Positions 49,551 to 63,043 of a stretch of DNA of 64,000 nucleotides are shown here, one piece after another (position 1 is the first letter of the stretch; the number at the start of each line of letters is the position of its first letter). This DNA is from Planctomycetota bacterium. GTDB taxonomy: Bacteria; Planctomycetota; PLA2; JAEUHO01. The stretch is from positions 1-64,000 of the forward strand of contig JADZCA010000020.1 in NCBI GenBank assembly GCA_020851795.1. Direction: 5' to 3'. A model generated the notes under the pieces. It did not search any database. It saw only the letters and a program-made list of their open reading frames with translations, and was not told the origin of the DNA. Both the position numbers and the translations under genes were made by a program.

Positions 49551-50641
49551 GCGACGGCGCGCGCGTAGGCCGCGCGCGTGCCCTCGGCGGTGGCCTCCCA
49601 CGAGAGCGCGTCGGCGCGCGCGCGACCGCGGGCGGCGAGGTCGCGACGCAGGTCCGCGTCGCCGACGAGGCGCCGCAAGCCGTCGGCGAGCGCGTCCACG
49701 TCGTAGGGGTCGCACAGCGCCGCCGCGCCGGCGGCGACCTCGGCGCACGCGGTGCCCGCGCTCGTCAGCACCGGGACGCCGGCGGCCATCGCCTCGACGA
49801 CGGGGAGCCCGAAGCCTTCGCCGAGGCTCGGGTAGGCGAGCGCCGTCGCGCCCGCGAGCAGCGCCGCGAGGCGTGCGTCGTCGGGGGACGGCTCCCAGCG
49901 GACGCGCGGCGCGGCGGCGAGGTCCGCGACGACCGCGTCGTCGAGCCACCCGCGCGCCCCGGCGACGACGAGGTCCACGTCGGCCCCCGCCGCGAGCGCG
50001 GCCCGGTGGGCGGCGAGCAGGCGGAGGTGGTTCTTGCGCGGCTCGAGGGTGCCCACGGAGAGGACGTACGGTCGCGGCGCGGGGGCGGGGCCCGAGGCGG
50101 GGAGCCGGGCGGAGCCCGTGGCGGGGAAGGGGCGCGGCGCGAGCGGGACGACGTCCACGCGCTCCTCGCGCGCGCCGAAGCGCTCGACGAGCGCGATCTT
50201 GGTGCGCGCGGAGGGGACGACGAGCCGCGTGGCGTCCCGCACGGCGCGCCGGACGAAGGTCGAGAGGCCGCGGCGCATGCCGGGCGTGTAGCAGCGCGGG
50301 AGCTCGTGGAAGAGGACGTCGTGGACGGTGACGACGAGCGCCGCGCGGGTGGGCCGCAGGAACGCGTAGTCGGTGAGGTGGAGCACGTCGCAGCCGCCGA
50401 GCAGCCGGTCGGCGCCGACCCCGAGGCGGGCGAGCACGTCGGCCGCGCGCGACGGGAGGGGTGCGGCGTGCAGGCGCGCGGCGGCGGGCGGGGTGCCGCG
50501 GCGAGGCCGCAGCCGGTGGGCGTAGAGCAGCAGGCGGTCGTCGGGGAAGCGTCGCGCGTAGGCGTCGGCGAGCGCGCGGACGTAGACGGGGATGCCGCCG
50601 CGCCCACCGGTGGCCGGCCGCCAGTCGAGTCCGACGCGCAT
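49547..50641 (-). CDS. GT4-type glycosyltransferase (first of three)
   Basis: 364 residues. N-terminal GGRGGIPVYVRALADAYARR, then VVTVHDVLFHELPRCYTPGM; donor domain YVLSVGTLEPRKNHLRLL and SLGEGFGLPVVEAMAAGVPVL (EX7E). It starts the three-gene glycosyltransferase operon. No flippase, polymerase or priming transferase is in the window, so the enzymes must feed a pathway encoded elsewhere. ATG 50641 lies 7 bases from a TAGGAT element. Confidence 0.9.
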   Translation of the reverse strand: MRVGLDWRPATGGRGGIPVYVRALADAYARRFPDDRLLLYAHRLRPRRGTPPAAARLHAAPLPSRAADVLARLGVGADRLLGGCDVLHLTDYAFLRPTRAALVVTVHDVLFHELPRCYTPGMRRGLSTFVRRAVRDATRLVVPSARTKIALVERFGAREERVDVVPLAPRPFPATGSARLPASGPAPAPRPYVLSVGTLEPRKNHLRLLAAHRAALAAGADVDLVVAGARGWLDDAVVADLAAAPRVRWEPSPDDARLAALLAGATALAYPSLGEGFGLPVVEAMAAGVPVLTSAGTACAEVAAGAAALCDPYDVDALADGLRRLVGDADLRRDLAARGRARADALSWEATAEGTRAAYARAVA

Positions 50642-50648
50642 CCGCGCG

Positions 50649-50654
50649 ATCCTA
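50649..50654 (-). promoter_or_regulatory. -10-like TAGGAT, leaderless arrangement (glycosyltransferase operon)
   Basis: TAGGAT ends 7 bases before ATG 50641, and REP-like repeats begin about 25 bases further out. Confidence 0.4.
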
Positions 50655-50677
50655 CCCGCGCGCCCCCTCCGGGGATG

Positions 50678-50820
50678 TCGGGGTCAGGTGACTTCCCCGC
50701 AACATCGGGATCTCGGGGTCAGGTGACTTCCCCGCAACATTGTGGAATCGGGGTCAGGCACCGAGATTCCCCTCTTGCGGGGAAATCACCTGACCCCGAT
50801 TTCCGACCCCGATTTCCCCG
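50678..50820. repeat. REP/BIME-like cluster of GGGGTCAGG repeats
   Basis: Two direct copies of TCGGGGTCAGGTGACTTCCC (from about 50679 and 50714), a shortened variant TCGGGGTCAGGCACCGAG (50748) and an inverted copy ending ATCACCTGACCCCGATT (50784-50801), then CCGACCCCGATTTCC. Direct and inverted units can pair into long hairpins. The GGGGTCAGGCACC core resembles REP sequences that accompany RAYT-type transposases in other bacteria (my recollection). No transposase is present here. Confidence 0.65.
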
Positions 50821-51067
50821 GCGCGCGTCCCTGCCGCGTCGCCCGCGATTCGCTCAGGCCCGCGGGAGCGGCCGCGGCGACCGCGTACTCGCGCTACCGT
50901 ACGCTGAGCCGCGGCCCGACGACGAGGAGTCTGCGACGTTACGGAGGCGGTGCCCGGCCCGACGGGCCGGGCACGAGCGCGCGAGCCAGCGCAGCGCGGG
51001 GCGACCGAGGGGCCCGGGCCTCAGCGAGCGCGGGCGCACTCGCCGGAACGCAGGTCGCGAGGTCCTG
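50821..51067. other. Intergenic region with one strong hairpin
   Basis: No gene can be supported. A perfect 11-base stem (GTGCCCGGCCC, loop GAC, GGGCCGGGCAC) occupies 50950-50974 and could block read-through. The region then runs into MITE-like copy 2. Confidence 0.45.
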
Positions 51068-51298
51068 CCCGCCGAATTCACGAAAGACGAGGCCCTTCGA
51101 GCGTCGAACGCACGTCAGGCCCCCGTCGGGGCTCGCGGATGGCGCCCGGGCGCGCGTCGGACGCGACGACCGCGTGTTCTGGCACCACGCCGAGGAGCGG
51201 ACGACGCGCGGCAACACGCATCGAATCGCCGACGGGCCCCGCGTCACGCCCGGGCGCAAGACGCCGCCCCGACCTCGTCGGCTCGTGAATTCGGCGGG
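51068..51298. repeat. Full-length MITE-like element, copy 2 (231 bp)
   Basis: Perfect 16-base terminal inverted repeats, CCCGCCGAATTCACGA at 51068-51083 and TCGTGAATTCGGCGGG at 51283-51298. Same length as copy 1 (40357-40587), about 92% identical by hand alignment. Its last base touches the stop codon (51299-51301) of the PGRP gene. No transposase and no obvious target-site duplication. Confidence 0.8.
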
Positions 51299-52324
51299 CT
51301 AGCTGATGTCGGCGAGGAACTTCGACCAGGGGAAGTTCTTGCCGGGGCACGCCGTGGACTTGCAGTCGCTGTGGCGCAGCACGCGGTCCGCCGTGACGCC
51401 GTAGCGCGCCATCAGCCAGCGCGTCAGGCGCACGAGCGACTCGTACTGGCGCGCCGTCGGGCGACCGCCGTGCTCGAAGTCGCCGACGAGCACGATGCCC
51501 ACGCCGTAGTCGTTGAAGCGGTTGTCGTCGGTCTTGGCGTGCGCGCCCTGGATCTGACGGACCCAGCGCGGCCCGACCTCGACCTCGCCGTCGCCGCTCT
51601 GCGTGCCGTTGCCCACGACGAAGTGGTAGCCGCAGCCGTTCTCCCACCCCTTCTGCAGGTGCACGCGGTCGTACTTCGCGCAGCAGCCCTCGTGGTCGTC
51701 GCTGTGGTGCACCACGATGTAGCGCCACGGACGCTCGGACCCCACGACCGCCGACCACGCGGCGTCGCCCGACGCCGAGCCGCGCGCCGCGACCGGCTTG
51801 GGCACCGGGATGTCGATCGGCTTGAGCGCAGGCGCCTTCGGCGGCGGCGGCGGCGCGGAGATGGTCAGCGCCTTCGACGCGACGTCGGAACGACGGGCGT
51901 CGGCGCCCCGCGCGGCACGGCGCACGGCGTCCACGCCCGGCGCCGGCACCACGAGGCCCGCGCCCTCGCGACGGGCCACGGTCCCCATCGAGGCGGTGCG
52001 GCCGTCGATGCTCATCGTGTCCACGCCGGGGAAGAACCGGGCGCGGACGACGTCGTTGGAGAGGAGGACGCTCGAGCCGAGGTCCTGGAACTGGAGGCCG
52101 GTCTCGCGCGCCAGCGCCGACGCGTCCATCGGGCCCGACGCGACGACCGCGGGCGCGGGCGAGCCCCCGAACGACGGCGGCCGGCAGGTCGGGCAGTCGC
52201 CGCCTTCCTCGGCCGCGGCCGCGTCGTCGGCCACCACGGGGGCCGGGCCCTCGCCTCGCATGCGACCGGACGAGGAACACGCCGCCAGCAGCAGGCCCGC
52301 CGACACCGCAAGGACGATCCGCAT
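51299..52324 (-). CDS. PGRP/N-acetylmuramoyl-L-alanine amidase-type lipoprotein
   Basis: 341 residues: lipobox LLAAC at residue 16, a Cys-containing linker (DCPTCRPPSFGG), then a region with DMSIDGRTASMG-like strands and a Pro-rich hinge. The amidase_2/PGRP domain is C-terminal (about 200-341): WRYIVVHHSDDHEGCC, YHFVVGNG, QIQGAHAKTDDNRFNDYGVG and VLRHSDCKSTACPG, which supply the zinc His, His and Cys. It should cleave or bind the stem-peptide amide of peptidoglycan from the outer membrane. ATG 52324 begins the signal peptide. Confidence 0.85.
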   Translation of the reverse strand: MRIVLAVSAGLLLAACSSSGRMRGEGPAPVVADDAAAAEEGGDCPTCRPPSFGGSPAPAVVASGPMDASALARETGLQFQDLGSSVLLSNDVVRARFFPGVDTMSIDGRTASMGTVARREGAGLVVPAPGVDAVRRAARGADARRSDVASKALTISAPPPPPKAPALKPIDIPVPKPVAARGSASGDAAWSAVVGSERPWRYIVVHHSDDHEGCCAKYDRVHLQKGWENGCGYHFVVGNGTQSGDGEVEVGPRWVRQIQGAHAKTDDNRFNDYGVGIVLVGDFEHGGRPTARQYESLVRLTRWLMARYGVTADRVLRHSDCKSTACPGKNFPWSKFLADIS

Positions 52325-52459
52325 GGAGCCAGTCTCCCGCGCACGGGGGACGATCCGGCGACCGTCGCCCGCACCCGCCCACGGAACCGCCGCCCGCGGC
52401 GCGCTCCGCTCCTGTAAGCATCGGACGCGCCGGGGACGTTCCGCACCGCCGCCCGACCG

Positions 52460-52465
52460 TAGACT
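52460..52465 (+). promoter_or_regulatory. -10-like TAGACT, leaderless arrangement (nucleotidyltransferase gene)
   Basis: TAGACT ends 6 bases before GTG 52472. Confidence 0.35.
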
Positions 52466-52471
52466 CCGCGC

Positions 52472-53668
52472 GTGCGATCGCCCCGCGCCCGCCATCCCTC
52501 GTCGCCCGCGCTGGCCGCGCTGCGCACCGTGCTCGTCGAGGCGCCGACGGGCGCCGCGGCGTCCACGGTGGGCCGTCTCGTCGCGGCGGGCGGGGTCGTC
52601 GCCGAGGCCGCCCGTGCGCCCGACCTGCGCCGCGCGCTCCCGTCCTTCGCCCGCTGGCTCGAGGCGGCCGAGCTCCTGCCCCGGGTCCCGCCGGCCGAGC
52701 GCGCCACGCTCGCCGCCGCGCGGTTGTCGGCGGCGGCCGCCGCCCGGCGGGTCGCGGCGACGCTCGAGCCGCTCGGGGCGGCGTTGGCCACCGTCGGCGT
52801 CGCCCCCCTGCTGCTCAAGGGCACCGCGCTGCACGGCACGGCGGTGGACCCCGCCCTGCGACCCGTCTCCGACGCCGACCTCTACCTGCGCGCGGCCGAC
52901 CTCGACGCGTTCCGCCGGGCGGCGGGCGCCGCGGGCCTCGCGCCGGACGCCCTGACCGCCGCGCGGCTCGCCGACTACGACGCCTCGGGCGGCCGGGCGC
53001 ACCGCCTGTCCGACCTCGTCTTCCGTCGCACCGACGGCGCCGGCGTCCCGGTCGAGGGCAAGCTCGACCCGGTCCAGGTCGGCGTCCCGCTCCGCACCGC
53101 CGCGGCGTTCCTCGAGGGGGCCACCCCTTCGCCGGTCTACCGGGGCTTCCTCGTGCCCGCGGCCGAGCCGATGGCCGTCCAGCAGGCGCTCCACCTCGCC
53201 CGCCACGACGGGTCGGACCTCCTCTGGTGGGCCGAGCTCGCCCGCGGCGTGCGCGACGCGCGGGCCGCCGGACGCTTCGACCGCGACCGAATGGAGGCGC
53301 TCGTCGCGGGCGAGGGCCTGCTCGGCACGGTGCGGGAGACGCTGCGCGAGGCCGCGGCGCTGTTCCCGGGGTGCATCGAGCCCGCCCTCGTGCACGGCGC
53401 CGCCCCCGGCGGCGTCACGCTCGCGCGGTTCCGGACGCGGCACGCCGCACCGTCGGAGCCCGACGAGCGGGCGGCGACGTGGGCGCTCCAGCTCGCCCAC
53501 GTCGTCGGGAGCCGGCGGTGGCTCGCCGCCGCGGCCGCGCTCGCCCGGCGGCTGCGGCCGGGCGACGCCTACGTGCGCGCCCGCTTCGGCCTGCCCGCCG
53601 ACGCCCCGGTGGACGGGCGTCTGCGCGCCCGCCGCCTCCTCGCCACGCTGCTCGGGAGAACGCCGTGA
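52472..53668 (+). CDS. Nucleotidyltransferase-family protein (NTP_transf_5-like)
   Basis: 398 residues. The core motif is LLLKGTALHGTAVDPALRPVSDADLYL, where the acidic pair DAD would bind metal as in the nucleotidyltransferase superfamily; only short parts are quoted here: LLLKGTALHG and SDADLYL. A helical N terminus and helical C terminus surround it. Members often sit near polysaccharide or PqqD-like genes; the function is unproven. Its 3' end overlaps the methyltransferase start (GTGA). Confidence 0.7.
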   Translation: MRSPRARHPSSPALAALRTVLVEAPTGAAASTVGRLVAAGGVVAEAARAPDLRRALPSFARWLEAAELLPRVPPAERATLAAARLSAAAAARRVAATLEPLGAALATVGVAPLLLKGTALHGTAVDPALRPVSDADLYLRAADLDAFRRAAGAAGLAPDALTAARLADYDASGGRAHRLSDLVFRRTDGAGVPVEGKLDPVQVGVPLRTAAAFLEGATPSPVYRGFLVPAAEPMAVQQALHLARHDGSDLLWWAELARGVRDARAAGRFDRDRMEALVAGEGLLGTVRETLREAAALFPGCIEPALVHGAAPGGVTLARFRTRHAAPSEPDERAATWALQLAHVVGSRRWLAAAAALARRLRPGDAYVRARFGLPADAPVDGRLRARRLLATLLGRTP

Positions 53669-55035
53669 CCGATCCCCACCGACCGACGCCCCCGGTGGTC
53701 CCCGGCGCGGTGCACCGCGTCGAGATCGCCTCGCTCGACGACCACGGCCGCGGGACCGCGTCGCTCGGGCGGCGCACGCTGCGGGTGCCCAACGCGCGCC
53801 CGGGCGAGCTGCTCGACGTGCGGCTCGAGCACGTCGGACGCCACCTCGCCGTCGGACGGATCATGCGGGTGGCCGTCGCGGCGAAGGACCGCGTCGAGGA
53901 CACGTGCCGCCACGGCATGGAGTGCCCGGGCTGCGGCCTGCGCACCACCGCGCCCGCCGCGCGACGCGCGTGGAAGCGCGACCTCGTGGTCGAGGCGCTC
54001 GCCGCCGCGGGCCTCCACGACGTCGAGGTCGCCGCGACCCACGCCGCCCCCACGGAGGACCGCTGGCGCGCGAAGGCGTACCTCCCCGCGCGCAAGACGT
54101 CGCGCGGCGTGTTCCTCGGGCTGTACGCCGAGGGCACGCACCGGCTGGTCAACGTCGAGGGCTGCCCCGCGCACGCGCCGGCGGTCGAGGCGGTGCTCGG
54201 CGCCGTCCGCCGCGCGATCGCGCACGCGCCGGTGACGGTCTACGACGAGCGCAGCCAGCAAGGGTGGCTGCGCGCGGTCGCCGTGCGTGCGTCGTCGGTC
54301 TCGGGACGGGCGCTCGTGACGCTCGTCGCCACGGCACCGCCCGACGACGCCGCCCGCGCGCTCGCTGCGGCGATCCGCGCCGCCGCGTCGTCGGTCGCCG
54401 GGGTCGGGGTCAACGTCCACCCGGCCGTGTCCAACGCGCCCTTCGGCGGTGAGTTCCTCCCCATCGAGGGCGAGACGTCGCTCGTCGAGGGCACCGCGGA
54501 CCTCCCCCTGCGGGTCTCGGCGGGGTCGTTCTTCCAGGTGAACCCCGCGGTCGGGACCGCGATCCACGACGCCGTCGCCGAGGCCGCGGCCGGCGCCCCC
54601 CCGGGTCCCGCGCTCGATCTCTACGGCGGGGTCGGTGCGACCGCGGTGCGGCTGGCGCGCGCGGGGCGGCCGGTGCGGCTCGTCGAGGCCCCGGGCCCCG
54701 CGGTCGAAGACGCCCGCGCCAACCTCGCGGCCTACCCGGGGGCCCACGTCGAGGCCGCGCGCGTCGAGGACGCCCTCGCGACCGCGCTCGCCGCCGGGCC
54801 GGCGGTCGTGGCCGTCAACCCGCCGCGCAGCGGCCTGTCCGCCACGGTCCTGTCGGCGCTCGCGTCGGCCCTGCCCCCCCGGATCGTCTACGTCTCGTGC
54901 AGCCCGACCACGCTGGCGCGTGACCTCGCCGCGCTGCGGGCGGCGGGCGGACGGGTGACCTCGGTGGTCCCGTTCGACCTGATGCCGCAGACGCCCCACG
55001 TGGAGGCGCTGGCCGTCGTGGACCGAACCCCGTAG
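53665..55035 (+). CDS. 23S rRNA/tRNA m5U methyltransferase (RlmD/TrmA family)
   Basis: 456 residues. An N-terminal TRAM-like strand region (VEIASLDDHGRGTASLG) is followed by iron-sulfur Cys (CRHGMECPGCGL), a central fold, a SAM site LDLYGGVGATAVRLA, motif VAVNPPRSGLS and the catalytic CSPTTLARDLAAL with its nucleophilic Cys. It methylates uridine C5 in rRNA or tRNA; the exact target cannot be told. GTG 53665 lies in the stop of the previous gene and follows GGGAG. Its own stop contains the T of a TAGGAT element (55033-55038). Confidence 0.9.
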   Translation: MTDPHRPTPPVVPGAVHRVEIASLDDHGRGTASLGRRTLRVPNARPGELLDVRLEHVGRHLAVGRIMRVAVAAKDRVEDTCRHGMECPGCGLRTTAPAARRAWKRDLVVEALAAAGLHDVEVAATHAAPTEDRWRAKAYLPARKTSRGVFLGLYAEGTHRLVNVEGCPAHAPAVEAVLGAVRRAIAHAPVTVYDERSQQGWLRAVAVRASSVSGRALVTLVATAPPDDAARALAAAIRAAASSVAGVGVNVHPAVSNAPFGGEFLPIEGETSLVEGTADLPLRVSAGSFFQVNPAVGTAIHDAVAEAAAGAPPGPALDLYGGVGATAVRLARAGRPVRLVEAPGPAVEDARANLAAYPGAHVEAARVEDALATALAAGPAVVAVNPPRSGLSATVLSALASALPPRIVYVSCSPTTLARDLAALRAAGGRVTSVVPFDLMPQTPHVEALAVVDRTP

Positions 55036-55038
55036 GAT
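55033..55038 (+). promoter_or_regulatory. -10-like TAGGAT between methyltransferase and the giant regulator
   Basis: TAGGAT includes the TAG stop of the methyltransferase gene and lies about 76 bases before TTG 55115. Confidence 0.3.
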
Positions 55039-55114
55039 TCCGTCGCCGCCACGACGGATCCCGCTGCGCCGCCACGGGGGCGGCGAAATCTCCATCCGCC
55101 GTCGCGTCAACGAC

Positions 55115-60718
<5,604 letters not shown>

Positions 60719-60743
60719 CCTCCGCGACGTCGCGAGCCGCAGC

Positions 60744-60780
60744 GCGGTGCCTGGCACCGCACTGCGGTGCCTGGCACCGC
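60744..60780. repeat. Two tandem REP-like palindromes
   Basis: GCGGTGCCTGGCACCGC at 60744-60760 and again at 60764-60780. Each is an 8-base inverted repeat around T. Outer CAGC/GCTG bases also pair, so the whole can fold as one or two hairpins. It lies between convergent stops at 60718 and 60785 and ends next to the latter. It may act as a bidirectional terminator. Confidence 0.65.
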
Positions 60781-60784
60781 GCTG

Positions 60785-61399
60785 CTAGCGGACGCGGCGC
60801 AGCGTCGCCGTCTGAAGCGTCCCCACCGGGAAGGAGGTGACCCCGCGCGCGCCGGGCTCGGCGGAGGCGCGCGCCGTGACGATCTCGACGGTGAGCCGTT
60901 CGTCGGGCGTGCCCGCGCCCTCGACCCGCTCGCGCGTGGTCAGGCGCGTGCCGCCCACCTCGAAGTGCGACCAGAGCGCGCCGTCGAGCAGGCGGTGGGC
61001 GATCCGCACGCCGCCTCCCTCGTCCACCTCGTAGCGTCCCGCGGCGGCGTCGGTGACGACCAGGGTGTAGGGACGCGTCTGCCGGCCCGCCGCGCCGTCG
61101 TAGACGATCGTCCACGTCCAGCGCGCGGGGTCGTCGGTCGGGGCGACGACGAGCTCCATCGCGAACGCGGTCTCGCTCGCCCCGCCGACGATCCGCGCGG
61201 GCCCCTTCCAGTGCCCGGCCCACGCGGCGGGGAAGGCCCCGGGCGCCGGCACGGGGGCCGCGGGCGCGGCGGGGAGCGCGGGCGGCGCGTCCGCCGGCGC
61301 GGCCGCACCCTCCCGTCCCGCGACGCACCACGCCGCGACGACGGCCCCGAGCGTCGCCGCCCCGACGATCCCGACCCAACGCCGCGGTGCGGTGCGCAT
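60785..61399 (-). CDS. Secreted protein of unknown function
   Basis: 204 residues: signal peptide or anchor (VGIVGAATLGAVVAAWCVA), a Pro/Ala linker (32-55), then a beta-rich domain resembling small lipocalin- or barrel-like folds: WAGHWKGPARIVGGASETAF, WTWTIVYDGAAG, YTLVVTDAAAGRYEVDEGGG and WSHFEVGGTRL. Likely one ligand-binding domain. ATG 61399 follows GAGGAGGCGACG, an excellent ribosome-binding site, with a TACGAT element 37 bases up. Confidence 0.75.
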   Translation of the reverse strand: MRTAPRRWVGIVGAATLGAVVAAWCVAGREGAAAPADAPPALPAAPAAPVPAPGAFPAAWAGHWKGPARIVGGASETAFAMELVVAPTDDPARWTWTIVYDGAAGRQTRPYTLVVTDAAAGRYEVDEGGGVRIAHRLLDGALWSHFEVGGTRLTTRERVEGAGTPDERLTVEIVTARASAEPGARGVTSFPVGTLQTATLRRVR

Positions 61400-61436
61400 C
61401 GTCGCCTCCTCGCGCGGCCGGCCGCGCGCGGCGCGG

Positions 61437-61442
61437 ATCGTA
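61437..61442 (-). promoter_or_regulatory. -10-like TACGAT before the 60785-61399 gene
   Basis: TACGAT on the minus strand, 37 bases before the ATG, followed by the ribosome-binding site. Confidence 0.4.
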
Positions 61443-61475
61443 CGCGACGAGACGAGCCGCGGCCCCCCCGCGAGG

Positions 61476-62945
61476 TCAGCGGGCTCCGGCCTCGCCGGCG
61501 CGCGTCGCCGCGCGCCGCACCACGAGCAGCCGCTCGCGCGTGAAGTCGCGGACGGCGTGGGCGACGCCCTCGCGGCCGAGGCCCGACGCACGCTCGCCGC
61601 CGTAGGGCATCGTGTCCACGCGGAACGTCGGGGCGTCGTTGACGATCACGGCGCCCACGGTGAGGCGCTGCTCGGCCTCGAGCGCCGCGTCGAGGTCCGC
61701 GGTGAACACCGCGGCCTGCAGGCCGAACTCGGTGTCGTCGGCCCGCGCGAGCCCCTCGTCGAAGGACGCGACCGCGTCGAGCGTCAGCACCGGCCCGAAC
61801 ACCTCGCGGCGGTGCACGTCGCTGTCGAGCGGCGCGCCCTCGACGACCATCGCGGGCAGGACGTTGCCCCGCCGCACGCCCGCGCGGGTGACGCGGGCCC
61901 CGCGCGCCTCCGCGGCGCCGACCCACGCCTCGACCCGGTCCGCGGCCTCCGCCGTGATCATCGGGCCGACCACCGTCGCGGGGTCGGAAGGGTCCCCCGC
62001 GACCGCGTGGCGACGTACGCGCTCGAGCAGCCGCGCGCGGAAGGGCTCGAACACGTCGCGGTGGACGAAGACGCGCTGCACGCTGATGCACACCTGCCCC
62101 GCGTGCGCGAAGGCGCCGTCGCACACGCGCACGGCCGCGTCGTCGAGGTCGGCCGAACGGTCCACGACCACCGCCGCGTTCCCGCCGAGCTCGAGCGTCA
62201 CGCGCTTGCGGCCCGCGCGCGCGCGCAGCGCCCAGCCGACCACCGGGCTGCCGGTGAACGAGACGGCCGCGGGTCGCGCGTCCTCGACGAGGACGCCGCC
62301 GAGCGAAGGGTCGTCGCCCACCACCGTGTTCACCGCGCCGGGCGGCAGCCCCACCTCGTCGAGCAGCGCCGCGAAGGCGAGCGCCGTGGCGGGCACCTTC
62401 TCGCTCGGCTTCCAGACCACCGCGTTGCCCGCGGCGAGCGCGGGCCCGACCTTGTGGACGGCGAGGTTGAGCGGGAAGTTGAACGGCGTGATCGCGACGA
62501 CGACGCCGAGCGGGTGACGACGCACCACGGCGAAGCGTCGCTCGCCGGCCGGGGCCGAGTCGAGCGCCGGGGCCTCGCCGTGCAGCCGCGTCGCCTCCTC
62601 CGCGCACGCAGCGAGCGTGCGCACCGCCCGGTCCACCTCGCCGCGCGCGTAGCGGACCGGCTTGCCCCCCTCGTCGCGGATCGTCGCGACGAAGGCGTCG
62701 GCGCGCTGCGCGAGCGCGGCGGCCGCGCGCGACAGCACCGCCGCGCGCGCGTGCGCCGGCATCGCCGCCATCGCGGGCGCGGCCGCGGCGGCCGCCGCGA
62801 GCGCCGCCTCGGCCTCCGCGGGGCCCGCGACCGCGACGCGCGCGACGACGCGGCCGTCCCACGGCGCGAAGACGTCGCGCCACCGCGGGGTCGCGACGGG
62901 GGCGCCGCCGATGCGGAGCGGGAGCGGGACGAGGTCGGCCGGCAT
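61476..62945 (-). CDS. NAD(P)-dependent aldehyde dehydrogenase
   Basis: 489 residues of the ALDH superfamily: TPFNFPLNLAVHKVGPALAAGN (quoted in part: TPFNFPLNLAVHKVGPALAA), VWKPSEKVPATAL, SFTGSPVVGW, catalytic Glu in VTLELGGNAAVVV and catalytic Cys in GQVCISVQRVFV, ending MPYGGERASGLGREG. It oxidises an aldehyde to an acid; the PFNFPLNLAVHK form is typical of glyceraldehyde- or lactaldehyde-like dehydrogenases of this group, but the substrate is not certain. ATG 62945 was chosen over an upstream in-frame start because the family N terminus begins there. Confidence 0.92.
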   Translation of the reverse strand: MPADLVPLPLRIGGAPVATPRWRDVFAPWDGRVVARVAVAGPAEAEAALAAAAAAAPAMAAMPAHARAAVLSRAAAALAQRADAFVATIRDEGGKPVRYARGEVDRAVRTLAACAEEATRLHGEAPALDSAPAGERRFAVVRRHPLGVVVAITPFNFPLNLAVHKVGPALAAGNAVVWKPSEKVPATALAFAALLDEVGLPPGAVNTVVGDDPSLGGVLVEDARPAAVSFTGSPVVGWALRARAGRKRVTLELGGNAAVVVDRSADLDDAAVRVCDGAFAHAGQVCISVQRVFVHRDVFEPFRARLLERVRRHAVAGDPSDPATVVGPMITAEAADRVEAWVGAAEARGARVTRAGVRRGNVLPAMVVEGAPLDSDVHRREVFGPVLTLDAVASFDEGLARADDTEFGLQAAVFTADLDAALEAEQRLTVGAVIVNDAPTFRVDTMPYGGERASGLGREGVAHAVRDFTRERLLVVRRAATRAGEAGAR

Positions 62946-62965
62946 GGGCGGGCTCCGGGAGCGAC

Positions 62966-62999
62966 GCCGCCCCCGCCGCCGACGGCGGACGGGGGCGGC
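62966..62999 (-). terminator. Long GC hairpin after mscL
   Basis: GCCGCCCCCG pairs with CGGGGGCGGC, with CCGCC/GGCGG continuing inward. It lies 45-78 bases beyond the mscL stop and just upstream of the aldehyde dehydrogenase start, both on the minus strand. Confidence 0.5.
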
Positions 63000-63043
63000 A
63001 GCGGGGACGCGCCGCGCGGCGTCGGCGCCGCACGACGCGTGCG

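Noticed and set aside
50678..50820. CRISPR array
   Set aside because: Only two or three unequal units, one inverted, no regular spacers and no cas genes; a REP-like cluster fits better.
51078..51300. Open frame inside MITE-like copy 2 that runs on into the amidase region
   Set aside because: Similar short frames occur in copy 1 but without a shared start, stop or ribosome-binding site; they look like read-through of non-coding repeat.
60750..60766. Sigma-54 promoter (TGGCAC...GC) in the palindrome cluster
   Set aside because: The GG-to-GC spacing is 9 rather than 10 bases and the site lies between convergent gene ends.
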